Below are positions 13,515 to 21,963 of a stretch of DNA of 25,019 bases, piece by piece. The notes below the pieces were generated by a model that was not told where the DNA came from, ran no database searches, and saw nothing but the letters and a program-made list of their open reading frames with translations. The stretch's first letter is position 1. Each line of letters opens with the position of its first letter. Both the position numbers and the translations under genes were made by a program. This stretch comes from a virus: the IMG/VR virus record IMGVR_UViG_3300046455_000199, positions 1 to 25,019 of that record; one strand, given 5' to 3'.

Positions 13515-15734
13515 AGCCTGTGCGATCTTTTGACCCATTGCGGTATAAGGGAGCGCCCCGACGCCCATTGCGGCAGCAAGCGGTGCTGTATAAGCCGGAG
13601 CCATTACCTGACCCAAGGCGGCAGGGCCCATCATCGCGGCCAATGCACGGCCGGGCGTCCCGGAATCCGGGTATTTCGATCCAAGAACCTGTTGACCTGC
13701 GCTTGAGAAGTCCTGCATAAGCGCGTTGCCCGTAGCAGTCGCGCCCTTCCCTGCTGATTTGTCAGCCCCTCGTACAGCGTTATTGAGCTGCGCAGCCGTG
13801 AAAATTCCCTCGTTGTTCATCGCGCCTTGTGATCCGGCCGCCGCGCGCAGGCGCACGAAGTTGGCATAGGCCGCATTGGCATTTGCGAGGTCCTTGACGG
13901 CGTCGGCTGCGTTATTACGCGGAAGCGACTGCTCCACGATATTTTTCACCTCGCCGATCGCTTGACCAAGTTGCTGGTTGTCAAACGATGGATCACCTGT
14001 GAGCCCTCGGGAGATACGGCCAAGTTCGCTCTGCACACCTTTCAACGTTGGGCCATCCATCTCTCCCTGAGGCGACAGTTTCCCGAATACCTGATTTTTC
14101 AGGACGTTCGTGAACTGGCTTTGTTGTGGAGCGGGAAGGTTTTGCGCCATCGTCGCCAGGTTGCCAAGGTCGGACTGGAACTGCGGGTCAGCCTTGAACG
14201 TGAGTTTCGATAGCGCGTCGTCGTATGCGGTGCTGATTGTCTTCTGTACGGCAGCGACGCCATCATTGCCGACAGGGCCGCTGTACGTCTGCCCGAGCGG
14301 CGCAAGGACTTCGTTATAAGTGGCCTTGTTGAAACCCTGTACGGCGCGTTGCTGTCCATTCTTGATCATGTCGCCGACGAATGGAACGCTAGTCAGCTTA
14401 GCCTCGGTCCGCGCTGCAGCACCCCCCAAGATCTGCCCCGGCGTCAATGGCACGCCTGCATCAATAAGACGTTGCTGCGCGGCTCCCACAGCGGGCGATA
14501 CGGCTGCACCGACGGCACGCATAAGCGGATTGGCAATACCGCCAACTGCAGCCCCTGTGCCGGCCTGCTGCAGTTTCTGGCTCGCATAGCTTCTGGACGT
14601 ATCAGTCACGGGCTCCAGTAGGCTATTAGCGACTCCAGACAATGCGCCCGCACCGATACCGCCCAATACGCCGCTACCGGCCGGCATTGCTGCTGCAAGC
14701 GGGATAGAGCCAATTGCGTTGCCTACTCCACGGCCGATGTCGATTCCATTCCCGCCGGCCGCCGCACGCTGCGCCGCATATTGAGCATCCTGCGACTGGA
14801 TAGTCTGGTCGATCTGGGGAAGCGCGGTGTTGAGGTCTTTCGTGAACTGAGCGTCGGGAGCGATTTTGTTCGCGAGCCATGCGCCACCATGCGCGAGCGA
14901 TTGGACGCCGCCCTTGATCGCATCACCGATACCCATGGTGACTGAGCCTGGTGCCTGCCACGGCTGGCTGTTGATAGTAGGCTGCGTTGCTGTGGGTGGC
15001 GTCACGGCAGCGGGCGCAGCGGCCTTTCCGCTCATCACGCTATTCGCCATCGCAAGCAGCGTATCGTCAGCGGTTGACGTGCTATTTGGCGAAACTGACG
15101 GCGGCGTAGCAGCGGCGGAAGGGGTGCCCGAGCCTGATTGGACTGAATTCGCCATATCCAGCAAGGGATCGCCTGTTGATGCCGGCGGCGCTGATGCGGC
15201 CGGCGCGGACTGCGGTTTTGCTTGCGGCATGATCTGTTGTCCAGTAGCCGAGATAACGGGCGCGCTCATCTGCTGCGGGCTGAGTTCGGCAGCGTTCGCC
15301 GAGCCAGACAGAGCGGATGCAATCGAGTCCCCGAATTTCCTCACCATTCCCACCGCGCCGGCCAGCTTGTTCGCGTAGCCAGAGTCTTCGGCATAGCCAC
15401 CAGCCTTCAGCGCTTTGCCATATGCAGCAGCGTCATAACCCGATCCAACGGCGCCCTTGTAATTGCTGCTGATCAGGTTTGCGAAGTCGTTGCCGAAGGC
15501 CTGCGGGTTGGCGTACGCGCGGTACTGGTCGTTTGAGCCGGTCTGGTTATCCGTCGCGGCGACGCCCGGCCCCTTGATGTTTCCAAGGTTATTCGTGCCG
15601 GGAATGACCGACTTTCCCCACCCGGTTTCAAGTCCCCATTGTCCGAGCAGCACATCGGGCGCGACGCCGATCCGCTGGCTGACACTGGCTGCGACCGGCG
15701 CATATTGCTGGATGAACCCCTGGATATCTGGCAT
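13395..15734 (-). CDS. Internal virion/ejection protein with N-terminal muramidase domain
   Basis: The 779 aa protein starts with a FlgJ/glucosaminidase-like peptidoglycan hydrolase domain (about residues 1-130): FIQQYAPVAASVSQRIGVAP, LLGQWGLETGWGKSV with a probable catalytic Glu36, and TNNLGNIKG. A long linker rich in Pro/Ala/Ser follows. The C-terminal half is Ala/Gly-rich with hydrophobic stretches (GIGAGALSGVANSLLEP; AAMMGPAALGQVMAPAY), as expected of a protein ejected into and across the envelope. It is functionally comparable to T7 gp16 and P22 gp16, although homology to either is not claimed. It would open the cell wall locally during DNA entry. The ATG shares one base with the upstream gene's stop (TGATG). 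It is the last of three ejection genes, before two tandem terminators. Confidence 0.82.
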   Translation of the reverse strand: MPDIQGFIQQYAPVAASVSQRIGVAPDVLLGQWGLETGWGKSVIPGTNNLGNIKGPGVAATDNQTGSNDQYRAYANPQAFGNDFANLISSNYKGAVGSGYDAAAYGKALKAGGYAEDSGYANKLAGAVGMVRKFGDSIASALSGSANAAELSPQQMSAPVISATGQQIMPQAKPQSAPAASAPPASTGDPLLDMANSVQSGSGTPSAAATPPSVSPNSTSTADDTLLAMANSVMSGKAAAPAAVTPPTATQPTINSQPWQAPGSVTMGIGDAIKGGVQSLAHGGAWLANKIAPDAQFTKDLNTALPQIDQTIQSQDAQYAAQRAAAGGNGIDIGRGVGNAIGSIPLAAAMPAGSGVLGGIGAGALSGVANSLLEPVTDTSRSYASQKLQQAGTGAAVGGIANPLMRAVGAAVSPAVGAAQQRLIDAGVPLTPGQILGGAAARTEAKLTSVPFVGDMIKNGQQRAVQGFNKATYNEVLAPLGQTYSGPVGNDGVAAVQKTISTAYDDALSKLTFKADPQFQSDLGNLATMAQNLPAPQQSQFTNVLKNQVFGKLSPQGEMDGPTLKGVQSELGRISRGLTGDPSFDNQQLGQAIGEVKNIVEQSLPRNNAADAVKDLANANAAYANFVRLRAAAGSQGAMNNEGIFTAAQLNNAVRGADKSAGKGATATGNALMQDFSSAGQQVLGSKYPDSGTPGRALAAMMGPAALGQVMAPAYTAPLAAAMGVGALPYTAMGQKIAQALLTVRPGFAVPVGNALTKYGVPLAAPAGNALVNAITRSQ

Positions 15735-17176
15735 CAGAATGCCCCGAGCGCCTTCATGGCCTGATAGTCATTCGTCCATTGCTGGAGCTTGCCGTCAGAC
15801 TTCAGTTTCTGCATGGCGGCCTGCTGTTCCTGCGGGCTGCTGAGCGAGCGAATATAGGAAACATCCGGGTTGAACGACTGATTCCACTTCGATTCGAACT
15901 GCGGCAGCGCGCCGGTGTTGTTGCCATTCGACGAAAGGAAATTTGTGGTCGCCTGCTGACGGTCAAGCACGGCCTGCTGCAAGCCCTTCACATGCTGGAT
16001 CGATTCGAGCAGCGCCGGCGCGTTCATGTTGTGCGGATCGGGCTGGCCGGCCTTTGCCGCGGCGAGGCGCGAATCGCTGCCCGAGAGGCCGAGCGACGCC
16101 GCCGCCTGATCTGCCGCGCTGTTCAGGTATTGAACGAGCAACTGATTGTTCTTGACGGCATCCGATCCAGCCTGAATACCAAACGTGTTCAGGATCGCCG
16201 GTACATTGAGTGCGGAATTCGCACCCTTGCCGGTGAGCGTGCCCTGGATGTTCTGCGCGGCCAGATCGTATGTCTGCATCAGCGGTTTCGCCTGCGCGGC
16301 GGCGGATTGCAGTGAGCTGTAGCGTGCGGCGGCATCGCTCGCCACCTTGTCGGCGCCGATGGGCGGTGCCGCAGAGAATCCACCACCGGGAAGCGCACCG
16401 GGCGTCTGCCCAGGCTGGCCGCCGGCGGCGAATTGCGCCTTCGGGATCATCGTCGGCTGGCCGTTCTGGTTGACCGTGACCGGCGTCGCGGCATCCGACG
16501 GCGACAAGCCATTCTGGACCGTATAGCCGACCGTGCCGACGCCGCCACCGGCCGCCAGCGGGTTCTGGTTGACGGCAACCGTGGCTGGACCGGTGTTGAC
16601 CTGCGCATACTGCGGGAGCATCGCGTGCAACTGCGTCTCGCCGCTGAGCGCCGACATATAGTGTTGCTGCACCCATCCGCGCAACCCCTGCGGATCCTGT
16701 GGCATCGATTGCATTTCAGCCTGATACACCTGCGGCGTGATCGCGCCGGCCTGCAATTGCGTCGTGGCGAATCCCTGCACGTCCTGCGGCGACAGGTCGG
16801 GCTTCGTCAGCAGGCTACCAAGCCCTTGGCGCAGACTGCTTTGCGCCTTGATCGACTGATCAAGCTGGCCAGTCTGCAACGTCTGCTGCTGCTGCTTCTG
16901 CGTGTTGATGCCCTGGATCACCTGGGGCAGGTTGTACGCTGCAGCAGGATCCTGGCTCAGGATGCCGACCAGCTTGTTGTTGTCGACCTGGCCGGTTGTC
17001 GGATCCGTAGCCTGCTGATAGGCCGCAGACGTGGCGCGGTTCGCGTCGAGCTGCTGTTGCTGCGCGAGGCCGCTGGCATTGAGCGCGCGGAACTGAGCGA
17101 CTGACAGCGCCTGTTGCAGAGGATTGATCGGCTTCGGCGCGTTCGCATTCAGAGCAATGCTCGGATCGATTGGCAT
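15734..17176 (-). CDS. Internal virion/ejection protein, 480 aa
   Basis: The family is not firmly recognised. The protein is Gln/Ala-rich with little charge (ASGLAQQQQLDANRATSAAY; QVIQGINTQKQQQQTLQTGQ) and appears largely helical, typical of podovirus pilot proteins. The middle has a Gly/Pro-rich stretch (AAGGQPGQTPGALPGGGFSA). The C-terminus returns to helix (SYIRSLSSPQEQQAAMQKLK). It is encoded between the smaller DNA-transfer protein and the muramidase-bearing protein, matching the gene-7/20/16 group of P22 by position. AGGA lies 8 bases before the ATG at 17176. The role in DNA ejection is inferred from context and composition. Confidence 0.65.
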   Translation of the reverse strand: MPIDPSIALNANAPKPINPLQQALSVAQFRALNASGLAQQQQLDANRATSAAYQQATDPTTGQVDNNKLVGILSQDPAAAYNLPQVIQGINTQKQQQQTLQTGQLDQSIKAQSSLRQGLGSLLTKPDLSPQDVQGFATTQLQAGAITPQVYQAEMQSMPQDPQGLRGWVQQHYMSALSGETQLHAMLPQYAQVNTGPATVAVNQNPLAAGGGVGTVGYTVQNGLSPSDAATPVTVNQNGQPTMIPKAQFAAGGQPGQTPGALPGGGFSAAPPIGADKVASDAAARYSSLQSAAAQAKPLMQTYDLAAQNIQGTLTGKGANSALNVPAILNTFGIQAGSDAVKNNQLLVQYLNSAADQAAASLGLSGSDSRLAAAKAGQPDPHNMNAPALLESIQHVKGLQQAVLDRQQATTNFLSSNGNNTGALPQFESKWNQSFNPDVSYIRSLSSPQEQQAAMQKLKSDGKLQQWTNDYQAMKALGAF

Positions 17177-17184
17177 GTTTTTTC

Positions 17185-17934
17185 CTAGATCGTGAAGCCG
17201 TACTGATTGCTGCCCGCAGCCGCCGCACTGGCCGGCGCGGCGGCGCCTGCGTTGTTCGTCATCAGGCCATATGTGAGCGCACTGTTGCCGACGCCATTTA
17301 GACCGCTCGCGAGCGCATTTGCACTACCGACAGTGCCGGCCGCCTGTGCATTCGCGCCACTCGTGAGCGTGTTGCCGATGTTGCCGACGGCGGTAGCCCC
17401 CAACGAGCCGTTAGTCGCCGCGGCGTTCTGGCCGTTACCGACGACGCTCTGTAACCGATTCACATTGTTCGCGGCGCTGCTGTAATTCGTGTTGAACGTC
17501 TGTAGCGCGCGATTGAATACATCGTTGTAGGTCGAGTCAGCAACGCCAGTCGTGTAACTCGCCGCGCCCTTCAGCGCAGCACCGGACACACCTAAACCGC
17601 GCGCAGCGGCGCTATTCTGGACGGACTTCAGCCCCTGATTCAGGGTGAACTGGTAGCCCGGCGACGCATATGCATCACCCTCGCTCGGCGCCGTGAACTG
17701 CTTCGTCAACATCGGGTTCGTCAGCGCGGTCTGAAGCGCATTGATGTTGCTCGTGCCGAGATTCATGTACGGCGCGAGATTGGCCTGCGTCTGGTTCCAC
17801 TGATCGTTCTGGAGGTGCGCAGCATCTTCCGCCGCTTGAGCTTGCGTGTTTGCCGCGCTCTTTGAAGCACCTGCAGCCACGGTCGAGCCGACCGCCCCGA
17901 CGGCTGCTGCGCCAACAATTGCTGCTGCGACCAT
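17185..17934 (-). CDS. DNA-transfer/ejection protein, 249 aa
   Basis: The N-terminus is a hydrophobic, glycine-rich segment (MVAAAIVGAAAVGAVGSTVA) that could insert in a membrane. The middle carries SPGYQFTLNQGLKSVQNSAA and GLGVSGAALKGAASYTTGVA, a pattern I associate with podovirus DNA-transfer proteins. The C-terminus is Ala/Asn-rich low complexity. The product would be packed in the virion and ejected ahead of DNA. A strong Shine-Dalgarno (GGAGGA) overlaps the upstream GNAT stop region. It is first of the three consecutive ejection-type genes. Confidence 0.7.
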   Translation of the reverse strand: MVAAAIVGAAAVGAVGSTVAAGASKSAANTQAQAAEDAAHLQNDQWNQTQANLAPYMNLGTSNINALQTALTNPMLTKQFTAPSEGDAYASPGYQFTLNQGLKSVQNSAAARGLGVSGAALKGAASYTTGVADSTYNDVFNRALQTFNTNYSSAANNVNRLQSVVGNGQNAAATNGSLGATAVGNIGNTLTSGANAQAAGTVGSANALASGLNGVGNSALTYGLMTNNAGAAAPASAAAAGSNQYGFTI

Positions 17935-17937
17935 GAT

Positions 17938-18396
17938 TTAATCCTCCAGCCATTTTTCGAAGGTCGTCTCGACAGGCTCGAAGTCGAGAAACTTGAACAG
18001 AGCCGACGCGTCGTGCTGAACCTTGCTGCCGACCGCCCAGCGCTTCACACCGCGGCGCCGCAGTTCTTTTTCAACGAAGCGGAACATCCTGACGCCGGCG
18101 ATCCCCGTGCGCTTGTCTTCGCGCACGAAGAAAATATCCGGCGAGCAGGTCAGGCACGAGCGGTAATGCAGCCCTGGTGCGATGAAGCACACGAAATAGG
18201 CGACTATTTCGCCTCGCTCGCGGCCGATCGTCATCATCAGCGAGCCGTCGAGTTCGCGCGCGCGGTAGACCTCAACAACCGGCTCGAGCGGCACGCCGTG
18301 GTCCTTGTGGGTCGAGATTTCGCCGTAATGCTTGCGCAGAAGCGGCAGCAACTCGGCATAGACGCTCGAAAACGGCTCGATGGTGAACGTGATCAT
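17938..18396 (-). CDS. GNAT-family N-acetyltransferase
   Basis: The protein has 152 aa. The GNAT core is visible: strand GEIVAYFVCFIAP (about 62-74), then FFVREDKRTGIAGVRMFRFV (89-108), where RTGIAG occupies the acetyl-CoA pyrophosphate loop (R-x-x-G-x-A). The helix EKELRRRGVKRW and terminal strand LFKFLDFEPVETTFEKWL follow. It would transfer an acyl group from CoA to an amine. The target is unknown and could be a virion or host protein. The start overlaps the upstream 2OG-oxygenase gene (ATGA), so the two enzymes are translationally coupled. They lie within the virion gene order, which suggests a role in particle maturation or in the infected cell. Confidence 0.85.
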   Translation of the reverse strand: MITFTIEPFSSVYAELLPLLRKHYGEISTHKDHGVPLEPVVEVYRARELDGSLMMTIGRERGEIVAYFVCFIAPGLHYRSCLTCSPDIFFVREDKRTGIAGVRMFRFVEKELRRRGVKRWAVGSKVQHDASALFKFLDFEPVETTFEKWLED

Positions 18397-18974
18397 CGCG
18401 AAGTCCTGATATCGACGACCATCGAAACGCGTTCGTCGGCGCTGTTATTGATGACTTCGTGGATCTGGCTGTTATCGAACCAGAAGCACTCGCCCGTCAG
18501 CATGTTGATCTGCTCGTCGCCGGCCTTCAGGACCGCGCCAGGAAGGCCGTGCAGCACCACGTGAAAGCGTGTGTAGTAGCGCGTCTGCTCGGGTGTGTCG
18601 GCATGCGCGAAGATGCGGCCGCCCGGGCATACCTTGTTAATCATCACGCGGCCAAGACGCTCGCCCTGCACGCGCGCCATCAGGTTCATCACGAGCGGTC
18701 GCGCTTCGTGCAGCACCTTGTAAGCGGGATAGTCGATCGCCTCGTACTGGTCGTATCCGGCAAGCTGGTTCTGCTTGTAAAGCTCGATCTGCTCTTCCGT
18801 CAGGCCAGCGACCTTCTCGGGAAAGCGCAGCATGATCGTTTCGGTTTCGCCGAACGGCCCTTGCGGATAATGACGAAGGAACGTGTCCTCTTTCCACAGA
18901 TCGGGACGGCGGCGGATCGCGAGCATCAGCGGATTGACGTCAACGCCAGTAGCGAGGAAATGGAAGTTTTTCAA
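18393..18974 (-). CDS. Aspartyl/asparaginyl beta-hydroxylase-like 2OG-Fe(II) oxygenase
   Basis: The 193 aa protein carries a double-stranded beta-helix oxygenase. The facial triad candidates are His124 and Asp126 in IFAHADTPEQ and His172 in WFDNSQIHEVINNS, and an Arg in ERVSMVVDIRTS would bind 2-oxoglutarate. GECFWFDNSQIHEV is a strong signature of the Asp/Asn hydroxylase family. It would hydroxylate an amino-acid side chain or a small molecule; the substrate is unknown. The start is TTG (MKNFHFLATGVDVNPLM), with a poor Shine-Dalgarno, so translation may rely on coupling to the gene that ends four bases upstream. It is paired with the GNAT gene by a four-base overlap. Confidence 0.8.
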   Translation of the reverse strand: MKNFHFLATGVDVNPLMLAIRRRPDLWKEDTFLRHYPQGPFGETETIMLRFPEKVAGLTEEQIELYKQNQLAGYDQYEAIDYPAYKVLHEARPLVMNLMARVQGERLGRVMINKVCPGGRIFAHADTPEQTRYYTRFHVVLHGLPGAVLKAGDEQINMLTGECFWFDNSQIHEVINNSADERVSMVVDIRTSR

Positions 18975-18977
18975 TGT

Positions 18978-19310
18978 TTAGCTCGGGACGTATTCGATAC
19001 CGCTGATATTCAGCGTGCAGGCGAGACCATCGGCATAAATCTGCGTGGCCGGCTCCATCTTGTGGTTCACCAGTTCCGGGACTGCGATCGTCGCGCCCGC
19101 GCCAACAGATTTGCTGGCGATCTTCGTGGGCGAGCCGGCCGTGTTGCCGCTCGGCACTTTGTAGATATTCACCGTGACGACGGCGCCGGTCGGGTTGCAG
19201 ATGCTGCCCGCATGGATCGCACCATATGTGCCGCCGGGCGTCGTGTAATACGAAACTGCGCTGGCGGTCAGCGTCTGGGCCGCCACCATTTCGCGATATT
19301 TGGTCGTCAT
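18978..19310 (-). CDS. Small virion-associated protein, 110 aa
   Basis: I do not recognise a named family. The protein is beta-rich, with short Gly/Thr-flanked strands (LTASAVSYYTTPGGTYGAIH; AVVTVNIYKVPSG; YADGLACTLNISGIEYVPS). It has no signal peptide or membrane segment. The size and fold resemble small decoration or tail-accessory proteins. It lies three bases after the 169-aa adaptor gene, within the tail-associated group, so a structural role is likely. Start ATG is preceded by GAGGCTAAAGC. Confidence 0.55.
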   Translation of the reverse strand: MTTKYREMVAAQTLTASAVSYYTTPGGTYGAIHAGSICNPTGAVVTVNIYKVPSGNTAGSPTKIASKSVGAGATIAVPELVNHKMEPATQIYADGLACTLNISGIEYVPS

Positions 19311-19313
19311 GCT

Positions 19314-19823
19314 TTAGCCTCGCGCATAGACTTTGGACACGCCGACCGGAATGGCCGACGTGAAAGTGATCGTGTTGCCGGAAATGCTGTACTGGTCCGT
19401 TGCCTGAAACGTGCCATCGAAATGCACGAGAACTGCAGGCGCAGACGCATAGACCTTCGAAAGCGCCAGGCTCACCGTCGTGCCCGGCGTAAAGTCGGTG
19501 CCAGCGGTGAAAATGTCCTCGATCGGGTCGGCCGGGATATACGGAGCGGCCACGGCATCCGGCGGCGCATCGAACACAATTTGCGGCGCAGCCACCGGCG
19601 CCAGCGCGACGCCATACGGATCGATCGCAGCGGGCGGATATGGTGCCTGAGCGTCGATCAGCGGCGAATAGTCGATCTGCGTCGGCGGCGTCGGCGTCCC
19701 GCTGCCGCCTGTCCGCTGGAAGATCGCGAGCAGAAAAGCCCACCAGACCTGCGTAATGCGCCCGCTCGAATCGAGGAACGGAACCCCGGGATTCGGGATG
19801 TTGCTGTTGGTCGCGTCGCTCAC
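19314..19823 (-). CDS. Tail-associated protein sharing a domain with the tailspike, 169 aa
   Basis: The N-terminus (NPGVPFLDSSGRITQVWWAF) is of the type seen in small phage proteins encoded near tail fibres. A Pro/Ala-rich linker runs through about residues 41-100. Residues 106-168 (TAGTDFTPGTTVSLALSKVY to TFTSAIPVGVSKVYARG) form a beta domain that closely parallels residues 102-167 of the tailspike, including AGTDFTPG, a central F-D-x-x-x-Q-A-x-D-Q segment, and IPVGV near the end. A collar or adaptor role at the tail tip is inferred. The GTG start overlaps the gp10-like stop (GTGA), so the two are coupled. In P22 the tail needle gene (gene 26) lies here, but no needle-like coiled coil is visible. 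Confidence 0.65.
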   Translation of the reverse strand: MSDATNSNIPNPGVPFLDSSGRITQVWWAFLLAIFQRTGGSGTPTPPTQIDYSPLIDAQAPYPPAAIDPYGVALAPVAAPQIVFDAPPDAVAAPYIPADPIEDIFTAGTDFTPGTTVSLALSKVYASAPAVLVHFDGTFQATDQYSISGNTITFTSAIPVGVSKVYARG

Positions 19824-21244
19824 GTGCGCGACCTCGAAACATCAACCCACGCGCCGTTGAGCGCAGTCTTGACCGGCGCTGACCACGACAGCTCAAACAC
19901 ACGATCACGCGAATAGCCGAGTCGCTGGAACTGGATTGAGGTCAGGTATTCGCCAAGCTTGCCGAGTGATCCCTGAATCCAGTTCCCCCAGCTTCGGCCC
20001 CGGTCATCGCTCCAGCGAAGCCGGATTTCAGGTGAATCGGAGTCGTCAGGCAGCCCGTTGCCGACTTCCATGTCTGCGATGAACTGGCGGAACATCACGC
20101 GGTTGCCGTCGCTGCCCAGGATGTGCGGGAATGCCCGGATGTATTCGATCGTCGTCCCGTTATCGGTGTAGGCATTCGGGTCGAGCGCATAGACGTTGCC
20201 CGTCTGCCAGTCGCCAACCAGATTGCGGCCCGCATTGAACGAATGGCAGTTCATGCGGTGGCGGCTGAGCGTGCCATCGGCTTCGAGATATGCGCGCTGA
20301 TGCCATTGCGCGGTCACAACATCGAAGCACCACGTCGCATTCGCGGTCGGGAACGTCAGCACATAGAAGGCGTGGCCGCCCTGCTGGTATGAGAAGCCGA
20401 TTGCATCGTCAACGCGCGAATAGCCGGCCAGCGCCTGCTCGATCGAATGCGTCGAGATCCGCTCGGCGATGTAGTTGCGGCCGGCGAACACTACGTTCTG
20501 CCCTTGCAGGTCCTGCCCGAGCCAGAACAGCGCGAGATCGATCTTCGCGACTGAATGCTTGGCCGCGCAGCCATGCTCGATGAACACGCCAGGCATGCGG
20601 CCGAATGTGAAGTCTGAGGCGCCGGTGTTGTACCAAACCTCTGTTGTGAGTTCGCCGAACAGCCAGATTTCCCGGTGCATGACGGCCAGGGTAACGAGGT
20701 TGTCCGAATAGGTCGATTTCGATGCAATGTCGAGCGGGTCGAACGTGATCCCGTCGAACAGGGAAATGTAGAACTGCGGTGTGCCGGGCCGGTTGAACAG
20801 GAAATACCCATCCACCAGATCGACCTTGTCAGCACCATAGAACGCCGGATCGGAGACGGGAGACATGACATTGGTCTCCAGATCGATCGTGAACCCGTTC
20901 ACGGTGCCATCGACGATAAATACGTCGGTACCGTTGTCGACCATCGAGACAGGCCCACCCGTCGAGGTGAGCAGCCCGAGCGCGGTATAGGCGTTCGTGG
21001 CACTGACCGAATACACGCTCTGCCCGACCACGTCATAGCGATTACCGTTGCTCGCGGTATAGATCGCACGGCATTCACCATCACCCGGCGGCGTCGAAAC
21101 GAGCGTGAGGCCCGGTGTCGGATAGTAGGTGAACGGGCACGGCGCATCCTGCGGATTCGCTTCGGCGTACAGGTTCACGCTGCGCTGCGCCTCGGCAATA
21201 ACGCTGCGCGTCTGGTACGCGCCGGATGTGAGCGGGATGCGCAT
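19820..21244 (-). CDS. P22 gp10-like packaged-DNA stabilisation/tail protein
   Basis: In P22, gp10 closes the portal channel and is part of the tail hub. The 474 aa protein begins MRIPLTSGAYQTRSVIAEAQ and continues RSVNLYAEANP and YPTPGL, which are hallmark features of the family. The rest is a beta-propeller-like repeat pattern (NGTDVFIVDGTVNGFTID; LFWLGQDLQGQNVVFAGRNY; SGDWQTG-type and RLRWSDDRGRSWGNWI). Length is close to P22 gp10. The ATG shares one base with the stop of the adaptor gene upstream, so the two are translated together. This is one of the strongest markers that the virion is P22-like. Confidence 0.9.
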   Translation of the reverse strand: MRIPLTSGAYQTRSVIAEAQRSVNLYAEANPQDAPCPFTYYPTPGLTLVSTPPGDGECRAIYTASNGNRYDVVGQSVYSVSATNAYTALGLLTSTGGPVSMVDNGTDVFIVDGTVNGFTIDLETNVMSPVSDPAFYGADKVDLVDGYFLFNRPGTPQFYISLFDGITFDPLDIASKSTYSDNLVTLAVMHREIWLFGELTTEVWYNTGASDFTFGRMPGVFIEHGCAAKHSVAKIDLALFWLGQDLQGQNVVFAGRNYIAERISTHSIEQALAGYSRVDDAIGFSYQQGGHAFYVLTFPTANATWCFDVVTAQWHQRAYLEADGTLSRHRMNCHSFNAGRNLVGDWQTGNVYALDPNAYTDNGTTIEYIRAFPHILGSDGNRVMFRQFIADMEVGNGLPDDSDSPEIRLRWSDDRGRSWGNWIQGSLGKLGEYLTSIQFQRLGYSRDRVFELSWSAPVKTALNGAWVDVSRSRT

Positions 21245-21963
21245 CAGTTGCTCGAATTGTCGCTGTAGATGTTGTAGCGGGATTTCGACATCAGACCGCG
21301 CGGCATCGTCAGTTGCGGAATCTGCGTGTTCATCCGTTTAATCACGCGCTTGGCGTTCATCGCGAGGCGCACGAGCGATGCAGTCGGCTCAAGCTGATAG
21401 GACGGGCACAGGTAGATCGCGAGGTTGTAGCGCAGCGCGGCCAGATACGGCGGCGGCAGGTTGACTGATGTTCCGGCCGTCGCAAGCTGCGGCAGCGTCT
21501 CCATCGTCACGATGTGCAGCTCGTAGCTGCTGTTCGGGACCGGGTACAGAAACAGGGTGCCAAGCGGGAAGTCTGAGTCGTAGAACGCCCACTCGGGGAA
21601 TGACGAGAGCGTCTTGAGGCTGATGCGCGAATAATCTTCGCGCGCGTCGATCATCGAGATCCGGTAATCGACTGCGCTGCCGGCGCCGCTGCTTTGCAAG
21701 CGCGCATAAGCGGCGTTGATCTTGACCGGCCGCGTGACGTTGAAGTCGCCGCCTAGGCCAACCGTGTAGGAAACTGATCCGTTCGCCTGATGCGCCGTAT
21801 CGACCAGGTGATAGACGCTCAGGCGCTCAGCATCCCACTGGCCGAGCATCATGTTCAGCGTCGCCAGCGCGTCAGCCGTATCTTCGGCAGAGACAGCCTG
21901 CCCGATACCCAGCGCGCCGATGTCCTTCAGCGCCAGCGTGATCAGATCAGTTCCCGTAGTCAC
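21244..21963 (-). CDS. P22 gp4-like head-to-tail adaptor/head completion protein
   Basis: This protein would bind the portal and link it to the gp10-like factor. The 239 aa sequence starts TGTDLITLALKDIGALGIGQ and then has AEDTADALATLNMMLGQWDA, characteristic of the gp4-type adaptor family. Later segments include FPLGTLFLYPVPNSSYELHI and NLPPPYLAALRYNLAIYLCP. The GTG start overlaps the stop of the small head protein gene (GTGA). Position between coat and gp10-like genes equals that in P22. P22 gp4 has been reported to have muramidase activity; no such active site is evident here. Confidence 0.85.
   Translation of the reverse strand: MTTGTDLITLALKDIGALGIGQAVSAEDTADALATLNMMLGQWDAERLSVYHLVDTAHQANGSVSYTVGLGGDFNVTRPVKINAAYARLQSSGAGSAVDYRISMIDAREDYSRISLKTLSSFPEWAFYDSDFPLGTLFLYPVPNSSYELHIVTMETLPQLATAGTSVNLPPPYLAALRYNLAIYLCPSYQLEPTASLVRLAMNAKRVIKRMNTQIPQLTMPRGLMSKSRYNIYSDNSSN

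Noticed and set aside
16433-17104. A 223-codon plus-strand frame
   Set aside because: Shadow of the 480-aa ejection protein; very Arg/Leu-rich and without a start signal.
18940-19908. A 322-codon alternative frame on the minus strand
   Set aside because: Composition is arginine/glycine/serine-rich without motif; the two ORFs in the other frame have clear Shine-Dalgarno sites or coupled starts and a domain shared with the tailspike.
18459-19916. A 485-codon open frame on the plus strand
   Set aside because: It runs antisense across four well-supported minus-strand genes, is Arg/His/Ala-rich as expected of a shadow frame in GC-rich DNA, and shows no domain.
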